DNA of 64,000 nucleotides, taken from NCBI GenBank assembly GCA_030533445.1, contig CM060064.1:4274916-4338915 (forward strand), read 5' to 3'. The stretch's first letter is position 1. The number at the start of each line of letters is the position of its first letter. Source of the DNA: Cyprinodon diabolis. Its lineage: Eukaryota > Chordata > Actinopteri > Cyprinodontiformes > Cyprinodontidae. Positions 1 through 12,699 of this stretch are shown in pieces. The notes under the pieces are model-generated. The model saw only the letters and a list, made by a program, of their open reading frames with translations, ran no database searches and was not told the origin of the DNA. Position numbers and translations under genes: made by a program.

Positions 1-570
1 ACCACTTCTATTACAATAATCACAACTCATACTACAATTATCCGAGTCATCTAATTCTTCGCATTCTTCCATCTTACTTCCTTATTTAAAGTTATCTACA
101 ACTAACTCCAAATTACACCTCCGTCACTTTAACTTCAACCAACAAATTTTCGCTCCGCCAGCACCGTCCCGACCCAACCGACTGGTGCTGCCTCAACTAG
201 AACACTTCTAATCTCTGTTAGTTTTCTTCTGTTTGTTGCTGCTGTCTCTCCACCACAGAAATGGCGCTAACTACCCTAAATGCATTGCGCTTTTGCGGAA
301 GTGATGTACACTGTCAAAGACCGATAGGCACCCCCGTTCCCCTGTGGGCCAACTGCTCATCAAGGCCAATACCACCACCAACCCCCCAAACCCATCCACC
401 AAACCTCCTGGCTTTCCTGAAAAAAAAAAAAAAAAAAACCCTGGTTAGCCAGCCCGCACGAACCATGCAGAACCCCTCACCCTGGACGAAGCCAGTGCCA
501 GGAGACGGCATGGACCGAGGTAGGGGACGGACATGAAGCCCTACAAACATTCATTTTGGCCATTTCTATA
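1..570. other. Unassigned intergenic DNA
   Basis: No supportable gene. There is an 18-base A run at 421-438. Short ORFs on both strands here have no recognisable domain and look like chance frames. Confidence 0.5.
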
Positions 571-729
571 ACTGGATCAACATGAGCAAGTGTGAGATGG
601 GTCCAGTGTTGGGCCTTCCAAGCTAAAGGGGTTAAAGCATAGATGTTTTTTTGGGGGATAAAGGTTTTCCAAGAAAGCCCAGAAGATGCCTTCGAGTCAC
701 TGACCTGCAGTATTCACTCCTCCTGGTTA

Positions 730-2230
730 AACTATTAACTATTATTTCCAGGTAAATGGAAGGAGTCCAAAATTAAACCATTACCTAAAAATAAAAAAGC
801 TGCTTTTACATGACCTAACTGTCGACCTATTAGTGTACTTCCTCTAATGAGCAAGATTATGGAAAAAATTGCATTCCAACAGATGCAAAAATATTTCACC
901 ACCAATAGGCTCATTACTAAGTATCAGCATGCATTTAGAGAGAGTTATTCCACTTGCACTGCTTTAACTCACACGACAGACAAAAGGCTGGAAGAACTAG
1001 ACTCAAACAGGTTACTGTAGTAGGGGCAGTAATGTTAGATTTCAGTGCTGCTTTCGATCTGATTGACCATGCAATATTGTTGAAAAAACTAGAACGCTAT
1101 GGATTTTCTCCCTCTGCTCTGTCATGGATGGATTCTCCACTCTTATACTCTATTTTTTTTTACAAATTATCTGCCCTGCATACTGGAGAATACAACTATA
1201 GTTATGTATGCAGATGACTCCACATTGTATTGTGCAGCACAAACATCTGACCGTGTGTCAAACTTACATAATTATGATTTAGAAAAATTGAGCAGGTGGG
1301 TTAAAGAAAATAAATTGGAATTAAATATAGAAAAAACAACATCTATCACTTTTGGAAGTAATCATAAATAAAAAAATGAAACCTCACTATGTTTGTTAGT
1401 CAACGGGCTGAAACTGAAGCAAGTAAAGGAAATTAAAGGGAGTCATCTTAGACTCACACCTGTCTTGGGCTGCTCATGTAGATGGTATTGTGGCTAAAAT
1501 GGGTAAAGGCATTATGATGGTGAAGAAATGTGTTTCATTCATACCCGCTGCTTTTGCTAAACAGGTTGTACAGTCTCTTGTCCTGAGTTATCTGGAGTAT
1601 TGCCCAGTGATATGGTCATCTGCTTCACAGAGTGAGCTTCACAAGCTTCAGCTTGCACAAAACAGGGCGGCCAGAGTGGTCCTTCAGTGCTCACAAAGAA
1701 CAAATGTGGCTTCAATGCATAGACGGCTTTCATGGTTAACAGTTACCTATAAACTTAAATTAAGACTCCTCCTATTTATATGGAATGTTTTCTTCAAAAA
1801 ACAGCCTTCACTTTTTGCTGAACATTTAGTCCTTCTTGAAAAAAGTCATAATTATTTAACAAGGCGGGCACTAGGTGGAGACATTAAACCCCCACTCAGA
1901 ACAAACTATCTAATCCACAGTGTATTATAGAACCATATGTCACTGGAACCAACTGCCAATAACTACGCTAAGAGTCCAGAACAGAACAAGCTTCAAAAAG
2001 ATACTGTCTTTAGAACTACTGCAGATGATATGATGAACTGACCTGTGTATATATGTTGTATATTTCTACTCTTTTTCATGTTCCTATTATTTCCTAATGT
2101 GCAACTTGTGCAATTTTTTTAATGGTTTGTTCATAATGTAATGTAATTTCTTTATGTGAGGACCCCAGGAAGATTAGTGGCCATTTATTTGGCAGCTAAT
2201 GGGGATCCTAATAAAACTAAACTAAACTAA
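730..2230 (+). mobile_element. Degenerate non-LTR retrotransposon (reverse transcriptase remnant)
   Basis: Broken reverse transcriptase fragments lie in order on the + strand. The block with the DFSAAFDLIDH-type core is at about 1036-1110, the YADDSTLY catalytic box at 1205-1230, and the C-terminal region with LAQNRAARVV at about 1650-1690 runs to a stop near 1930. The frame changes several times, so the copy is dead. The 3' end is marked by GGGGATCCTAATAAAAC followed by a short tandem ACTAA tail at 2212-2230. The motifs fit the jockey/CR1/L2 group; the exact family is not certain. Confidence 0.8.
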
Positions 2231-3700
2231 ACATGAAGTGGTAGCTGACAGTGGCTTGCATTGTGTTATTGCAGCATCCCTCACAATGAGCTTGCATATG
2301 GTGACAGTGAGGTGAAAAATTCCCCTTAAACAGAAGGAAAACCTCGAGCCGATGCTTAACCAGGCTCAGTGTGTGAGCAGCCTTCAGATGAGACCAACTG
2401 GGTTTCAAGGAGACAGCAGCAGACATAGAAAAGGCACATCTGCCGCTTCATTCCCATTTCCCATCACTGACTCCTGGGAACGTTTCAGCTGCTTTCATCG
2501 TATCTTTATAATCTCTCCTATGTTATCAGCTCAGTAACATAATCAAAGTTATTTTTGTTCAGTCAATAAAATCAAACCCCAGTCAAACAAAAATGAAAGT
2601 GCATCCTGATATGACTGGTTTAGTCTAATTTTGTTGACCTAATATTTATCAGTTCTTCATCATAGTTGTCTTTACCTTCTCATCTTCAGCTGCCGTTTTA
2701 CTGCGTTCACATCTTCTCCCCCACAGCGATATCACCTTTGAATTTCTTTTTTCTTTTCATTGTACATCATCGTTACACATTTCCCAGGACTTTGACTCGC
2801 TTTACAAATATATGCTTAACAATCAGTAAGACTCAAATTCAAATTATGCATGTTTGGGTTTTTTTTGTTTTTGTTTTTTACTTCATCAATGAATGAAAAG
2901 GAATCCACTTAACAGAAGAGACAAGTTTTCTTTAGCTGGTTTAATTATATTAGTTCTTAATCATTAGATTTTTTTTCCATGAATACTTCATGGGTTATAT
3001 CTTTAATCAAGATTTAACTTTTAACTCTCTGCCATTTCCATTCTATCAATAGCCTAAATTCTATCCTTAGTCATCCTAAATCAAGGATTGAATAGCTTGT
3101 GGAAATGTATTCTTTTACAGCATTATGAGGTACATTACAGCTTGTTTTTCCCTCATCAGGGTAGTTTGAAAAGGAGTTGTCCTCCTTTTTGGATGCTTTT
3201 TGGACCTCTGAATATAGAGGTTTTTGATCATAACCTTTTTTCTTTTTTTTGTTTCATACAGTAGCCTATAGAACTTGTAACACTTGCAATAAAACATATT
3301 TTTGAGCTCAGACACCATTTTCTGCGAATATTTTAGCACATTATATCCAGGGAACAGAGTTTCCTTTTCCGTCACGTCACAGGACAAAGGTTAACAAATT
3401 AAAGGGTAATTTTAGATAAAAGCAAGTTAAACAGTATGTTATTCACTTCAGAAAGTCTTTTTTTTTCTTTTCAAAAATACCAATAGTGTGTTCAAAGTGT
3501 TTTTTTAATGTTTTTATTTGATGTACAGCATTAATAAATAAATGTAATATGTGAGAGGTCATACTTTCTTTGCTAAAATTTACATTCTGACTTCAAAATC
3601 TACAATGAAACTTACATAATATGTACATTATTGCAAATATAAACTATGTGTATAATTTATTTGACCGCTAAATTACCTTTTGTATTTGAAAAAATAAAAA
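2231..3700. other. AT-rich intergenic DNA
   Basis: Between the LINE tail and the motif-rich block I see only AT-rich sequence and short chance ORFs. Positions 2235-2480 resemble the 3' UTR of the L2-type family seen elsewhere in the window (CTTAACCAGGCTCAGTGTG and GGTTTCAAGGAGACAGCAG), so a short degenerate copy may be present. Confidence 0.4.
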
Positions 3701-3998
3701 ACATCACTCTGTGACGGGGTGGAATGGACAAATCTAAGGACTGCACCATTTAAATTTCATAGTTGCTCAAATTTGGTTGACATGATTCATGCTACAATTA
3801 ATGACAGACACCGACAGAAATAACCACTGCTTTATTTAAAAACAGCTCATCAAAAAACAAAAAAACAAAAAAAAAAACAATAATCACAGCTTACTTTGGG
3901 TAGTAGGATCATTTACAGCTGTTCTCTGCAAGATACTTTTGATGTAGTTTTTCATTGATTCTTTCAACCATCAGTGACAAATGTGTCTGTGAGTTCTA

Positions 3999-4232
3999 CT
4001 AATCTGACCTTAACTGCTGCTGTCTCTGTGGATCAGAGTCTGGACTTTGTGGTGGGGGGAAGGCCCCCTCCATGTATGTATGTTGTATGTTTGTCTTTTT
4101 GCCTTTCTCTATATCCCTTCTCCATCTCTCTCGCTCACATTCTAAATACTTTTGCCTCCTTTGCGCGTCAACATGACGGCGTGCCCGACAACGCCTCTGA
4201 TTTTCCGCTGCATTTAATGGACTCATTTTCAT
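3999..4232 (-). pseudogene. Basic N-terminal fragment of a probable transposon protein
   Basis: A 77-codon - strand ORF begins MKMSPLNAAENQRRCRARRH and continues with alternating Arg/Lys/Glu, so a charged helix or coiled coil is likely. It ends soon afterwards in a low-complexity Pro/Gln tail. The opening resembles the basic start of uncharacterised fish proteins that I believe are transposon-derived, but I cannot name a family. It lies inside the GTGACGGGGTGGA block, which supports a mobile-element origin. It could also be a chance frame. Confidence 0.35.
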
Positions 4233-4659
4233 CCTCCAATATCATCCTGATAACACAGAACAAACTGTTCAATTTGATGCTGGGGGAGGAAAGTGTTAAA
4301 GAGATTTAAATATTTTATACTAATATCAATATGAAGAACATTGCCACCTATCACAAAGATTCCAACCCGTCAGGCTTTAGTGTGACGGGGTGGAAATCTA
4401 AAGCAATATGGCTCAATTTCTGGATATGTTAAAACCTGATGGTGCTGTTAGCATTAAAGTACAATGAAAAATGAATGAATAATACAAATATAATTTCAAA
4501 ATTTGATTAACAAATTGTTTTCCCCACTTTTTGTGTGTGACGGGGTGGATATGCTATGGTTAACAGAAAGGATTTTGAAGGTAAAATGTACCAAAAATGT
4601 TCTTAAAGAAAAAAACAGAACTCACCATTGTTTGGACTTCTCTTCTTCAAACTCTTGAA

Positions 4660-4709
4660 TGATGTCACTTCATGTTAGTGATGTCATTTCATGTTAGTAA
4701 TGTCACTTC
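4660..4709. repeat. 19-bp tandem repeat, about 2.6 units
   Basis: Units TGATGTCACTTCATGTTAG (4660-4678), TGATGTCATTTCATGTTAG (4679-4697) and a partial TAATGTCACTTC follow one another. Each full unit contains a CRE-like TGATGTCA core. Confidence 0.8.
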
Positions 4710-5626
4710 TAGGAAGTGTATTGCATTTTGGTGCAAACTAACATTGGTGTGATGGGATGGAATATGAAATTGATGGAAATAGAAAAATCATGCTTTTTCA
4801 ATTAAAAAATATGACCTTTTAATATAATTAACACATTTCCTATTGAGAGGAGAGTATTTCTAACCATAACAACAAAAAATGTTTAAGATTTATTTATTTA
4901 TTTATTTATTTCATATTTCTTAAGTTTTACATTGCACGAATAAGAAAAATGGTCAGAGCGGACATGAGAAAATGATTGCAGTTTAACATAACAAGTTATA
5001 AATGTGCAAAATATATATTTATTATTCAATTTTATTTGAACTCATGCTACCAACTAAACTTGAATCAAAGGCTTTAGACACTTAAAGTATTACTGACAGT
5101 TTTATTATGCTTCCTATTCCTCTTTGAATGTTACGGACCCAAACTTAACAGTTTTCATGGAATGACCCTTTTAGCTTTTTTAAAGAGGATGAGCACAGCA
5201 CACGATCCATTCCGTTTTGATGGTCCTGTTTTTACACTAACAGGTGGGGTAGAGCATGGCAACGTCACAGTAAAAGGCATTCAAAAAGATAGGTCTTATT
5301 TCTGTCATCAGAAAACTGCTATTGTGTAAGGGGAGAAAGGATGTTTCTTTAGGGTATTGCTGTGTGCATTTTAAGCTTCCTTTCTTGAATAAAATAAATC
5401 TCAGAAAACTGAGTCCAACTGGCTAAATTCTTAATAAAGATGACATATTCCTGGGTCCATTTGGTTTCACATTTTGAACCTGTGATATCTGAGGATACCA
5501 AGACCTTTTGATTTTTTTTTTCTTACAGTCTGCTAGGCTAGTTGTTTATTTGTTAACAGAGTCAGAGTGACACTTGATCACTTTAGGTAATTGGAGACAC
5601 ATGGTGAGACGCACCTCAACATCAGG

Positions 5627-5632
5627 TATAAA
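5627..5632 (+). promoter_or_regulatory. Candidate TATA box of calhm6
   Basis: TATAAA lies 213 bases upstream of the calhm6 ATG. A start site about 30 bases downstream would give a 5' UTR of roughly 180 bases that includes the (TC)22 tract. Position is the only support. Confidence 0.3.
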
Positions 5633-5766
5633 CTGAATATTGTTTACTAGCTACAAAGCTCAGAGAGCAGGGTTAGACCCGCCACTGACTTGACAGCTTC
5701 CAGGAAATGCAACAGTTGGTGTTGGTGACAGTTAAATAGAGGGGTGGAAGTGAAACTGTGATCAGT

Positions 5767-5768
<2 letters not shown>

Positions 5769-5812
<44 letters not shown>
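5769..5812. repeat. (TC)22 microsatellite just before calhm6
   Basis: An uninterrupted CT/GA dinucleotide tract ends 27 bases before the calhm6 start codon, in the presumed 5' UTR or core promoter. Confidence 0.95.
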
Positions 5813-5817
<5 letters not shown>

Positions 5818-5839
5818 GTCTGACACTTTGCAGCTGACA

Positions 5840-8800
5840 ATGGATAAGTTTAAGACGGTTCTAAATATTGCGAACAAACAGACCAACCTTGGCTTTGGGT
5901 TGGTGGCTCTGATGACAGCAGGAGGAGAGCAGATCTTCTCCTCGGTGGCCTTTAAGTGCCCCTGCAGCGAGCTAAACTTCCTCTATGGAATGGTCTTCCT
6001 GCTGGTACCGGCGCTTGCTTTGCTGCTGTTGGGCTACATCCTGAGTAAAAAGATGTGGAGGTTGTTAACAGGTTTTTTGTACAACAGGGCAAAGAAGTGT
6101 GCCTGTAAAAACTTGATTGCCACTTTCAAGGCTTTCTTCCAGATCAGTTCCATGGCGTTCGTGGCGCCGTCTACCTGGATTGCTGTTGCTCTACTTCATG
6201 GAAACTATTATGAGTGTGCGATGACGGGGACCACCATTAACAGTTACAACCAGTATGTGTGCAAAGATAAGTCGGACTGTGCAAAGAACCTCCACATGTT
6301 CCCTTGTGATAAACGTAATGAGGAAGTTCTCCGTATCATAAGAGCTCAATCTCAGGTAAGCAGTTTGTTAATGTAATTCCACCATAGCATTAATAACACT
6401 GAGTTATTCCTGTGTTTTTACAAGCAAATGATTGAAAGGCAAAAATGAATAAATATCTTGCAATTTAGCAGAACATTGGAACTTAGTCTGAAAAGACTAC
6501 AAAAGTTAGATAGACTGTTTAATCAGCACTGTAAAGAAGGTTTAAGGATGAAGGAGAGATGGGGGATCTTGAGTCAACAAGTCATCTCTATGACATACAT
6601 TTGATCTGCCAAGCCACCAAAGCACGTCAGTCCGATCTGCACAGTGAATTAACCTGTGCACATGGACTCACCTGGTTCAGTGGTTGGGCAGATCAAATAT
6701 ATGGTATGTGATTTATTGACTCCAGATCCCCAATCTCTGGGCTGAAGAGAACTGAAATATAGACCTACCTTCTAAATTATTCAAACCGTTTGGTTAACAT
6801 TGTTGTGCAACCAGCTAGACATGTTAACAGGTCTATTCTGCATTAGTATAAATATAACCTTTAGTTGTGTTGAGCCAACAATAGCATGCAAACTGGAGAC
6901 CATATAATCTTCGCTGCAAAACATGTAAATCTAAGTAAATCATTTCATAGAATAATTGTGTTTTTGTTAAATTGAGGAGGTGAGACACATTGCCAATGGA
7001 GTAACACAATCTAATTCTAAAATAAGAAAAACAAAACAATTGCAGTCTCTTTTTTTAAGTGTATAATATCTAATTATATTATTCTAAGGGTAAAAATGCT
7101 CATTCCTTTGGCAGATGATCTTATTTTCATACTCAAATTAAGCGTTTTTAAAGTTTTTAATTGTTTAAAGTCTGAATATTAGAAGTGAATAACTGGTTAC
7201 ATTTAAGTTCTTGAAAAAAAAAAGGTTTGCTTTTAGCATTTCTACAGTTTGATATATTATTTCCACTTCAGTTTTTTTTTACTCCTTCTATAGTAGTGGT
7301 GGTCATGCTTTCTGGCAGCTCTACCCAACTCTAATTACTTAACTGGATAAAAATCATAAACATCTGTAGAGCTCTCTCTGAATTTGTTATTTTATTGTTG
7401 TATTTGTATACCCATTTATTTTATTATGTCGTTTTTTCCAGTTTTTCTTAAATATTATATACAAATTTGGTCAATGTTTATGATTAAGGTTTTAGTAAAA
7501 AAAAATATTTCCCATTTTAACCAAATACTTGTTGTTGGTATATATTTTTTTACTTTTTAATTGGTCTTGAAGTGTTTTTTTACGCTTCTCTGTACAGACC
7601 TTAAACCAATGAATTACATATTTTAAGTGGTTTAACACCCATACGAAATGTATTACTATTACAGCGGCCTGATGCAGTCACCGTTAAATATGCATTATGT
7701 CTCATTTATTGCATGGCCCTTGGTATGTTTTGGCTGCAATTTAGCCAGGAAAGCAAATAACTTTGTTTTTTTATAAAAGCGCATAAACAACAAAAAATAT
7801 TTAAATGTTAGCAAAAGGTTTATATAAAATGTGTTTTCAAATACATAACCTTTTAGTGTATATTCATTGAAGAAACAAAAGATTTTAATTTTAGCAATAG
7901 TTAAAGTTTGCCAAGTATTACCAAAACTATGTTTGTGTTACTAATATATTTAGGCTGAAAATATCTTAGATGGTAATAATAAAACCCAGACAGTTTTAAT
8001 TTAACATTAACATTGGAAGTCCCAACTAAAAGTTCTAGTGAGAGAAACCTTAACTTAAAGGTCATGGCTACAACTTTTTTTAATTAAAACAATAAATCTT
8101 TTTAAATAAAATGATAGTATTCTAAAAAATGTCAGTGTTAACGTTAGCTGACCTGGCAACCCTTAAGCAAGCATTATGTTGATTCATCCTCAATTCATCC
8201 TCAGTTCAATTTAAGTGTTGATGGCAGCATCACAGCTGATATTTCTCTCCACGATGGCGTCACAAGTAAACAGGAACAGACCGGATGAAGCTACGATTAG
8301 AAAAAGCAGAGAGAGCAGAACGTTAGAGATTGAACTAATAGATTCTGCAGAGTGGGAGAATAGAGATAGTATGAAGCAGAATGATGAAAAAGGGGTCCCT
8401 ATGTCCTCCAGCAGTCTAAGCCTATAGCAGCATAACTATAGAGATAGCTCAGGATAACCTGAGCCACCCTAACTATAAGCTTTATCAAAAAGGAAAGTTT
8501 TAAGCCTAGCCTTAAAAGTAGACAGGGTGTCTGCCTCACAGACTAAAACTGGTAGTTGGTTCAACAGGAGAGGAGTCTGATAACTAAAAGATCTGCCTCC
8601 CATTCTACTTTTACAAATTCTAGGAATCACTAGTAAACCTGCAGATTGAGAGCGAAGTGCTCTGTTAGGAACATAAGGAACAATCAGATCTCTGATATAA
8701 GATGGAGCTTGGCCATTTAAGGCTTTATATGTGAGAAGGAGGATTTTAAATTCTATTCTTGATTTAACAGGAAGCCAATGAAGAGAAGCCAGGATAGGAG

Positions 8801-11203
8801 AGATATGATCTCTCTTTTTAATTTTCATCAGAACTCTGGCTGCAGCATTTTGGATCAGCTGAAGGCTTTTAACTACAGTTTGTGGACTTCCTGATAGTAA
8901 AGAATTACAATAGTCCAGCCTTGAAGTAACAAATGCGTGGACTAGTTTCTCAGCATCACCCCTGGACAGGAGATTTCTAATTTTTGCAAAATTTTAGAGA
9001 TGAAGGAAGGAATTCTAGAAACCCTTTGATATGGGATTAAAATGACAGGTCCTGATCAAATTCAATTCACTTTATTTCTATAATGCCAATTCACAACACA
9101 TGTCATGTCAAGGCACTTGAAAGTACATCAGATCATCAAACTGAATCAAACTGATTCAAAATTTTCTATCCAAAGAAAACCAGTTCACACACTAAGCATG
9201 CTTGTAGAGACAGTGGAGATGAAAAACTCCCTTTTAAAGAAGCCTCCAGCAGAACCAGGCTCAGTGAGAGCAGTCATCTGCTGAGGCCGACTGGGATTTA
9301 AACAAATCAAGTCATCAAGCTATCGGTACTATTAGCCCATCACTACTAAATCAGGGACCTAGAGTCTTCAATTCAATTTCAATTCAGTTTATTTATATAG
9401 CGCCAAATTCATAACACATGTCATCTCAAGGCACTTTACAGTTCAACCAGATCATACAGTCAAATTGATACAAAGTTTTCTATCTAAGGAAAACCAGTTG
9501 ATTGCATTGACTCATTGACTCAAATACAATCCCTCACACTAAGCATGCTTGTAGCGACAGTGGAGAGGAAAAACTCCCTTTTAACAGGAAGAAACCTCCA
9601 GCAGAACCAGGCTCAGTGTGAGCGGCCATCTGCCGCGGCCGACTGGGGTACAAGGAGACAGAAGCAGAGATACAAAAAGCAGCTGTAAATGGCGGCCCCG
9701 TCCAGGAAACACACAGCCAGGCAGACGAGCTCCAAGGCAGCTCCCATGCTAGAGGATGAAGAGAGCACATCCACCCAGCCACGGCCAGAGAAACAGGACC
9801 ACACTGGAAAACAGGCCGATCTCCAACATCTACAAACAAGGGTGTTGAAGGAAGCTTATGATGTTGATCATTCTGACTATACTTACTTTAAAGTTAATTA
9901 AAAAAAACATTTTACCATGTAACTGACCACTACTACTACATACCTCTCCCCCTTGTACAACTGTGGGAACAGTAAGTTGTCTCTGTAGTAGTTTAGAAAA
10001 GCAGCCAATTGCATTGACGGCATTGGGCAATCCCTCACACCAAGCATTCTTGTAGAGACAGTGAAGAGGAAAACTATTTTAACAAGTAGAAACCTCCAGC
10101 AGTTCCAGAACCAGGCTCAGTGTGAGCGGCCAACTGCCAAAGCCGACTGGGGTTCAAGGAGACAGAAGCGAATATAGAAAAAGGAAGCAGAGATACAAAA
10201 GGTAATTGTCAACCAGCTCCACAGGCGGCCCCTTCCAGGAAACACAGCCAGGCAGATGAGCTCCGAGCCAGCTCTCATGTCAGAGGATGAAAGAGAGCAC
10301 GAGTCACAGTCAGGAAAGAGGACTACACTGAAAAACAGACCAGGCTGCAACAAACAGGCAAAGCTGTATGCATATAAAAAACTAAAGTGTTCATATCTTA
10401 TTATTCTATGTCCAAAACATCAAATACAGTCCAGGTGTAACTATGTGAAGATCTAATTTAAACAATATGCTCCATTTACTATATAATGGTTCAAGACCAG
10501 CATCAGTCTCAAACAACATCTCCCCACTGCTGTTTATTACATTTGTTAGGCTGTGCCGTTCACTTATGACCTTATGTATGTTGGATGCTTCAAGCAATAT
10601 GTCAGCTCTTTGCAAGCTGATTAATTTAACCTATGTATTCACCCAATTGTATTCAAAGCACTCATTTCTCTTTTTTTTCATCATTTGCTTATTTTTGTTG
10701 CATATAGTGTTGAACTTTAACAATGATACATGATAATAAACTGAATTTTTTTATATTGTTGGCATTAACAGATTCTAGGTTGGCTTGTCATCTCGTCCAT
10801 CATGTTGTCCAGCTTACTGATTATCTGCTGGGCTCGCTGCAATTCCCCAATCAGCTACCAGCAGCTCAAGTTCTGGATGGAATATGCTGAGGAGGAAAGT
10901 GCACTCATGGATAAATACACCGATAAACATGCTAAAGATCTTGCTGAGAGAAACCTCAAGAGCTTTTTCAACCAGACGGTACCAGAAAACATCATCACTC
11001 CTTCAAACAAGGACTGGGAGAACATTTCTTCTTTATACAGGTTTAGCACCAAAGATCACTACTACAGCACTTTGCATCGATACGTGGAGTCCAATGAGGA
11101 CAAAAATGATGAGGGGATTAGGATGACTTCAATAAGGTCAAATGAGTCGACTGATAACCCAGCTGTGCTTCATTTTGTGGATGGTGGAATGGTTTCAATT
11201 TGA
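5840..11203 (+). CDS. calhm6: Calcium homeostasis modulator protein 6 (CALHM6/FAM26F)
   Basis: This is a subunit of a CALHM-family large-pore channel in the plasma membrane; in mammals CALHM6 is an immune-cell, interferon-inducible member. Coding exon 1 is 5840-6355 (172 codons, then donor GTAAGC) and exon 2 is 10772-11203 (143 codons plus TGA, acceptor TTAACAG). The junction is phase 0 and the product has 315 residues, the human length. Four membrane segments fit residues about 17-36, 48-69, 97-121 and 173-195. The family Cys pattern is present: CPC at 40-42, then C126, C141, C147 and C156. The C-terminal half carries the conserved helical region with the AERNLKSFF and YYSTLHRYV motifs. The start is the ATG at 5840, which gives the family opening MDKF. 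The 4.4-kb intron holds L2-type debris. A polyadenylation signal AATAAA lies at 11595-11600. The MDKF start and the FVDGG-containing tail favour CALHM6 over CALHM5. Confidence 0.95.
6356..8190 (+). other. calhm6 intron, 5' part
   Basis: AT-rich intron sequence without a supportable gene. Positions 6480-7030 hold scattered AT-rich repeats but nothing I can classify. Confidence 0.6.
8195..9060 (-). mobile_element. L2-type LINE fragment (RT C-terminus and part of 3' UTR)
   Basis: On the - strand, 8828-8469 encodes the RT C-terminal domain with the motif ASLHWLPVKSRIEFKILLLT and a downstream LKTFLFDKAYS end. The continuation to 8195 is the family 3' UTR. It matches the longer copy at 48111-50091. 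It lies inside the calhm6 intron and is truncated at both ends. Confidence 0.85.
9061..10345 (-). repeat. Three further L2-type 3' UTR copies in the calhm6 intron
   Basis: Segments at about 9061-9360, 9369-9850 and 10000-10345 each repeat parts of the same 3' UTR. Marks are TTTATTTATATAGCGCCAA near the element end, CATGTCATCTCAAGGCACTT, and AGAACCAGGCTCAGTGTGAG. The order suggests successive insertions or a local duplication. The short ORFs here (for example 9534-9839) are frames of this repeat. Confidence 0.75.
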
Positions 11204-11594
11204 GAAAGCTCACAAATGAATTGTGTACAAGATACATTTCAAAAGGAGAAGAGTGTGACTTCATTGGGAGTGACGCTTGATTGTTAAGGGTACAACCTGA
11301 AATTAAGGGTAAAGTCTGAAATTTGATTATATTTTGTAGGAACTGTATATGGTGGCACAGAGTTGCAAATTTGCAAATACATAAATGTGCAGAAAATGTA
11401 AAACCTGCTGTAAATGCATCAATGATGCCAACACACAAAAAACAAGCTAAGGAAAAATGCTGAGAGCTAAAAAACAAAACAAAAACAAAACGCAAGTTTA
11501 AAAATATGCATAAAAAAACACATTACAGGAGCGTTAAATGCCTCACACTGACTTTGATGTGGCTGCAGTGCGGGCACTAAAAGGAACATTTTAG

Positions 11595-11600
11595 AATAAA
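11595..11600 (+). terminator. Candidate polyadenylation signal of calhm6
   Basis: AATAAA lies 392 bases past the calhm6 stop codon. Confidence 0.45.
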
Positions 11601-11609
11601 ATCAGCCCA

Positions 11610-12690
11610 CCAGCCTCAGTCAACTAATGTAAACAAAGAGGGAAAACAAAACATAGACAAACAATATTTATGTGCATGGATATTAGGTTTTGCCCCAGAA
11701 CTATACTGTAACTATAAAGAGTGTGAATCCACCTGAACTTATGATCTGCTGATAGCCAGTTCTGTAGCTGCGACCGAAATGGCCACAGTGTCAGTTAATC
11801 AGCAGCAACTTGAGGATGTTTTTGCTTCATACAACATTAAGCATATTTTTTTGTTATGTTAATGTATTTTGTGTTTACAACACTTTTATCTATTTACAGC
11901 ACATTTCTATGTTTCCAGCAATCGTCAACCTCGACCACCACAATTGTTTTCCTCTGTTTTTTCTCTTGATTATGTTGTTCAGCTATTGATTCCTATTGAA
12001 ATCAACTTCGTCTCACTGTTGAATAGAAATCCAACAGTTTTCAGGCTACAGTTGTACCTGTATTATATTACTGATTTTTTCCCCCTGAACTCGTAACCAC
12101 CTTGATTCCTTCTGTATGTATCCTGTTCGCCCCTGTAGCTTTGAAGAACAACCATGCTTGTGACTTTTCTTTGTCTGTAATTCGAGGTATTTTCATTAAT
12201 ATTAAAGTCTCACTCTATGCTCGATCCTTATAAACTGCTTTATTTTCCATGAAAAAAAAAATTACTTGTTTTCTCCAGTCCGTGTTTTAAAGATAAAGAT
12301 AAAGCTTCGACTGCTGCTTTACTCATTTTTGCTGATGATTGCATGAATTGGGCTATTTGGCAAAAATAACAGTAAGCCGAAGAAAAGCAAAAGAAATTGT
12401 CAGATGGGTTTTAGTCTTATCCCAATAAAGTAAAAAAATAAAATAAAATTAGACATGTATCAGGTATAGCAGGCTAACAAAAAAAACAACTCCCCATTCC
12501 TGAGGAGCGGACCCATTTGTCCGGTTGAATTTGCATGTTCTCTAAGCCAAAACAAAGCTTTGTTTGTGGTCAACTCTTGATCTTAGATAAACATTTTGTT
12601 TAACCTTACTGTCTCTGAACTGCGTCATTTTGTTCTGAGCCTGAGAAAGATGGTGGCAATTTGAAAAGGGAAGGTCCTTTCTGAAATAGT
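11610..12690. other. Intergenic DNA downstream of calhm6
   Basis: AT-rich and without a supportable gene. Positions 12500-12590 resemble one arm of the foldback element at 39554-39986: both carry a GGACCC(A/G)TT block, then TTTGCATGTT and an AAAACAAxGCTTTGTT block. Confidence 0.45.
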
Positions 12691-12699
12691 GTTATTTGA

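Larger units (their letters stand above)
3710..4765. repeat. Dispersed GTGACGGGGTGGA motif block
   Basis: The motif TGTGACGGGGTGGA occurs at 3710-3723, 4380-4393 and 4536-4549, and a decayed form (TGTGATGGGATGGA) at 4747-4760, always on the + strand. The spacing is irregular (about 670, 156 and 211 bases), so it is not a simple tandem repeat. It probably belongs to one transposable element that also contains the basic ORF at 3999-4232. The family is not recognised. Confidence 0.6.

Noticed and set aside
261..536. Overlapping ORFs on both strands around an A run
   Set aside because: Low complexity with Lys or Phe runs, and no domain or splice context.
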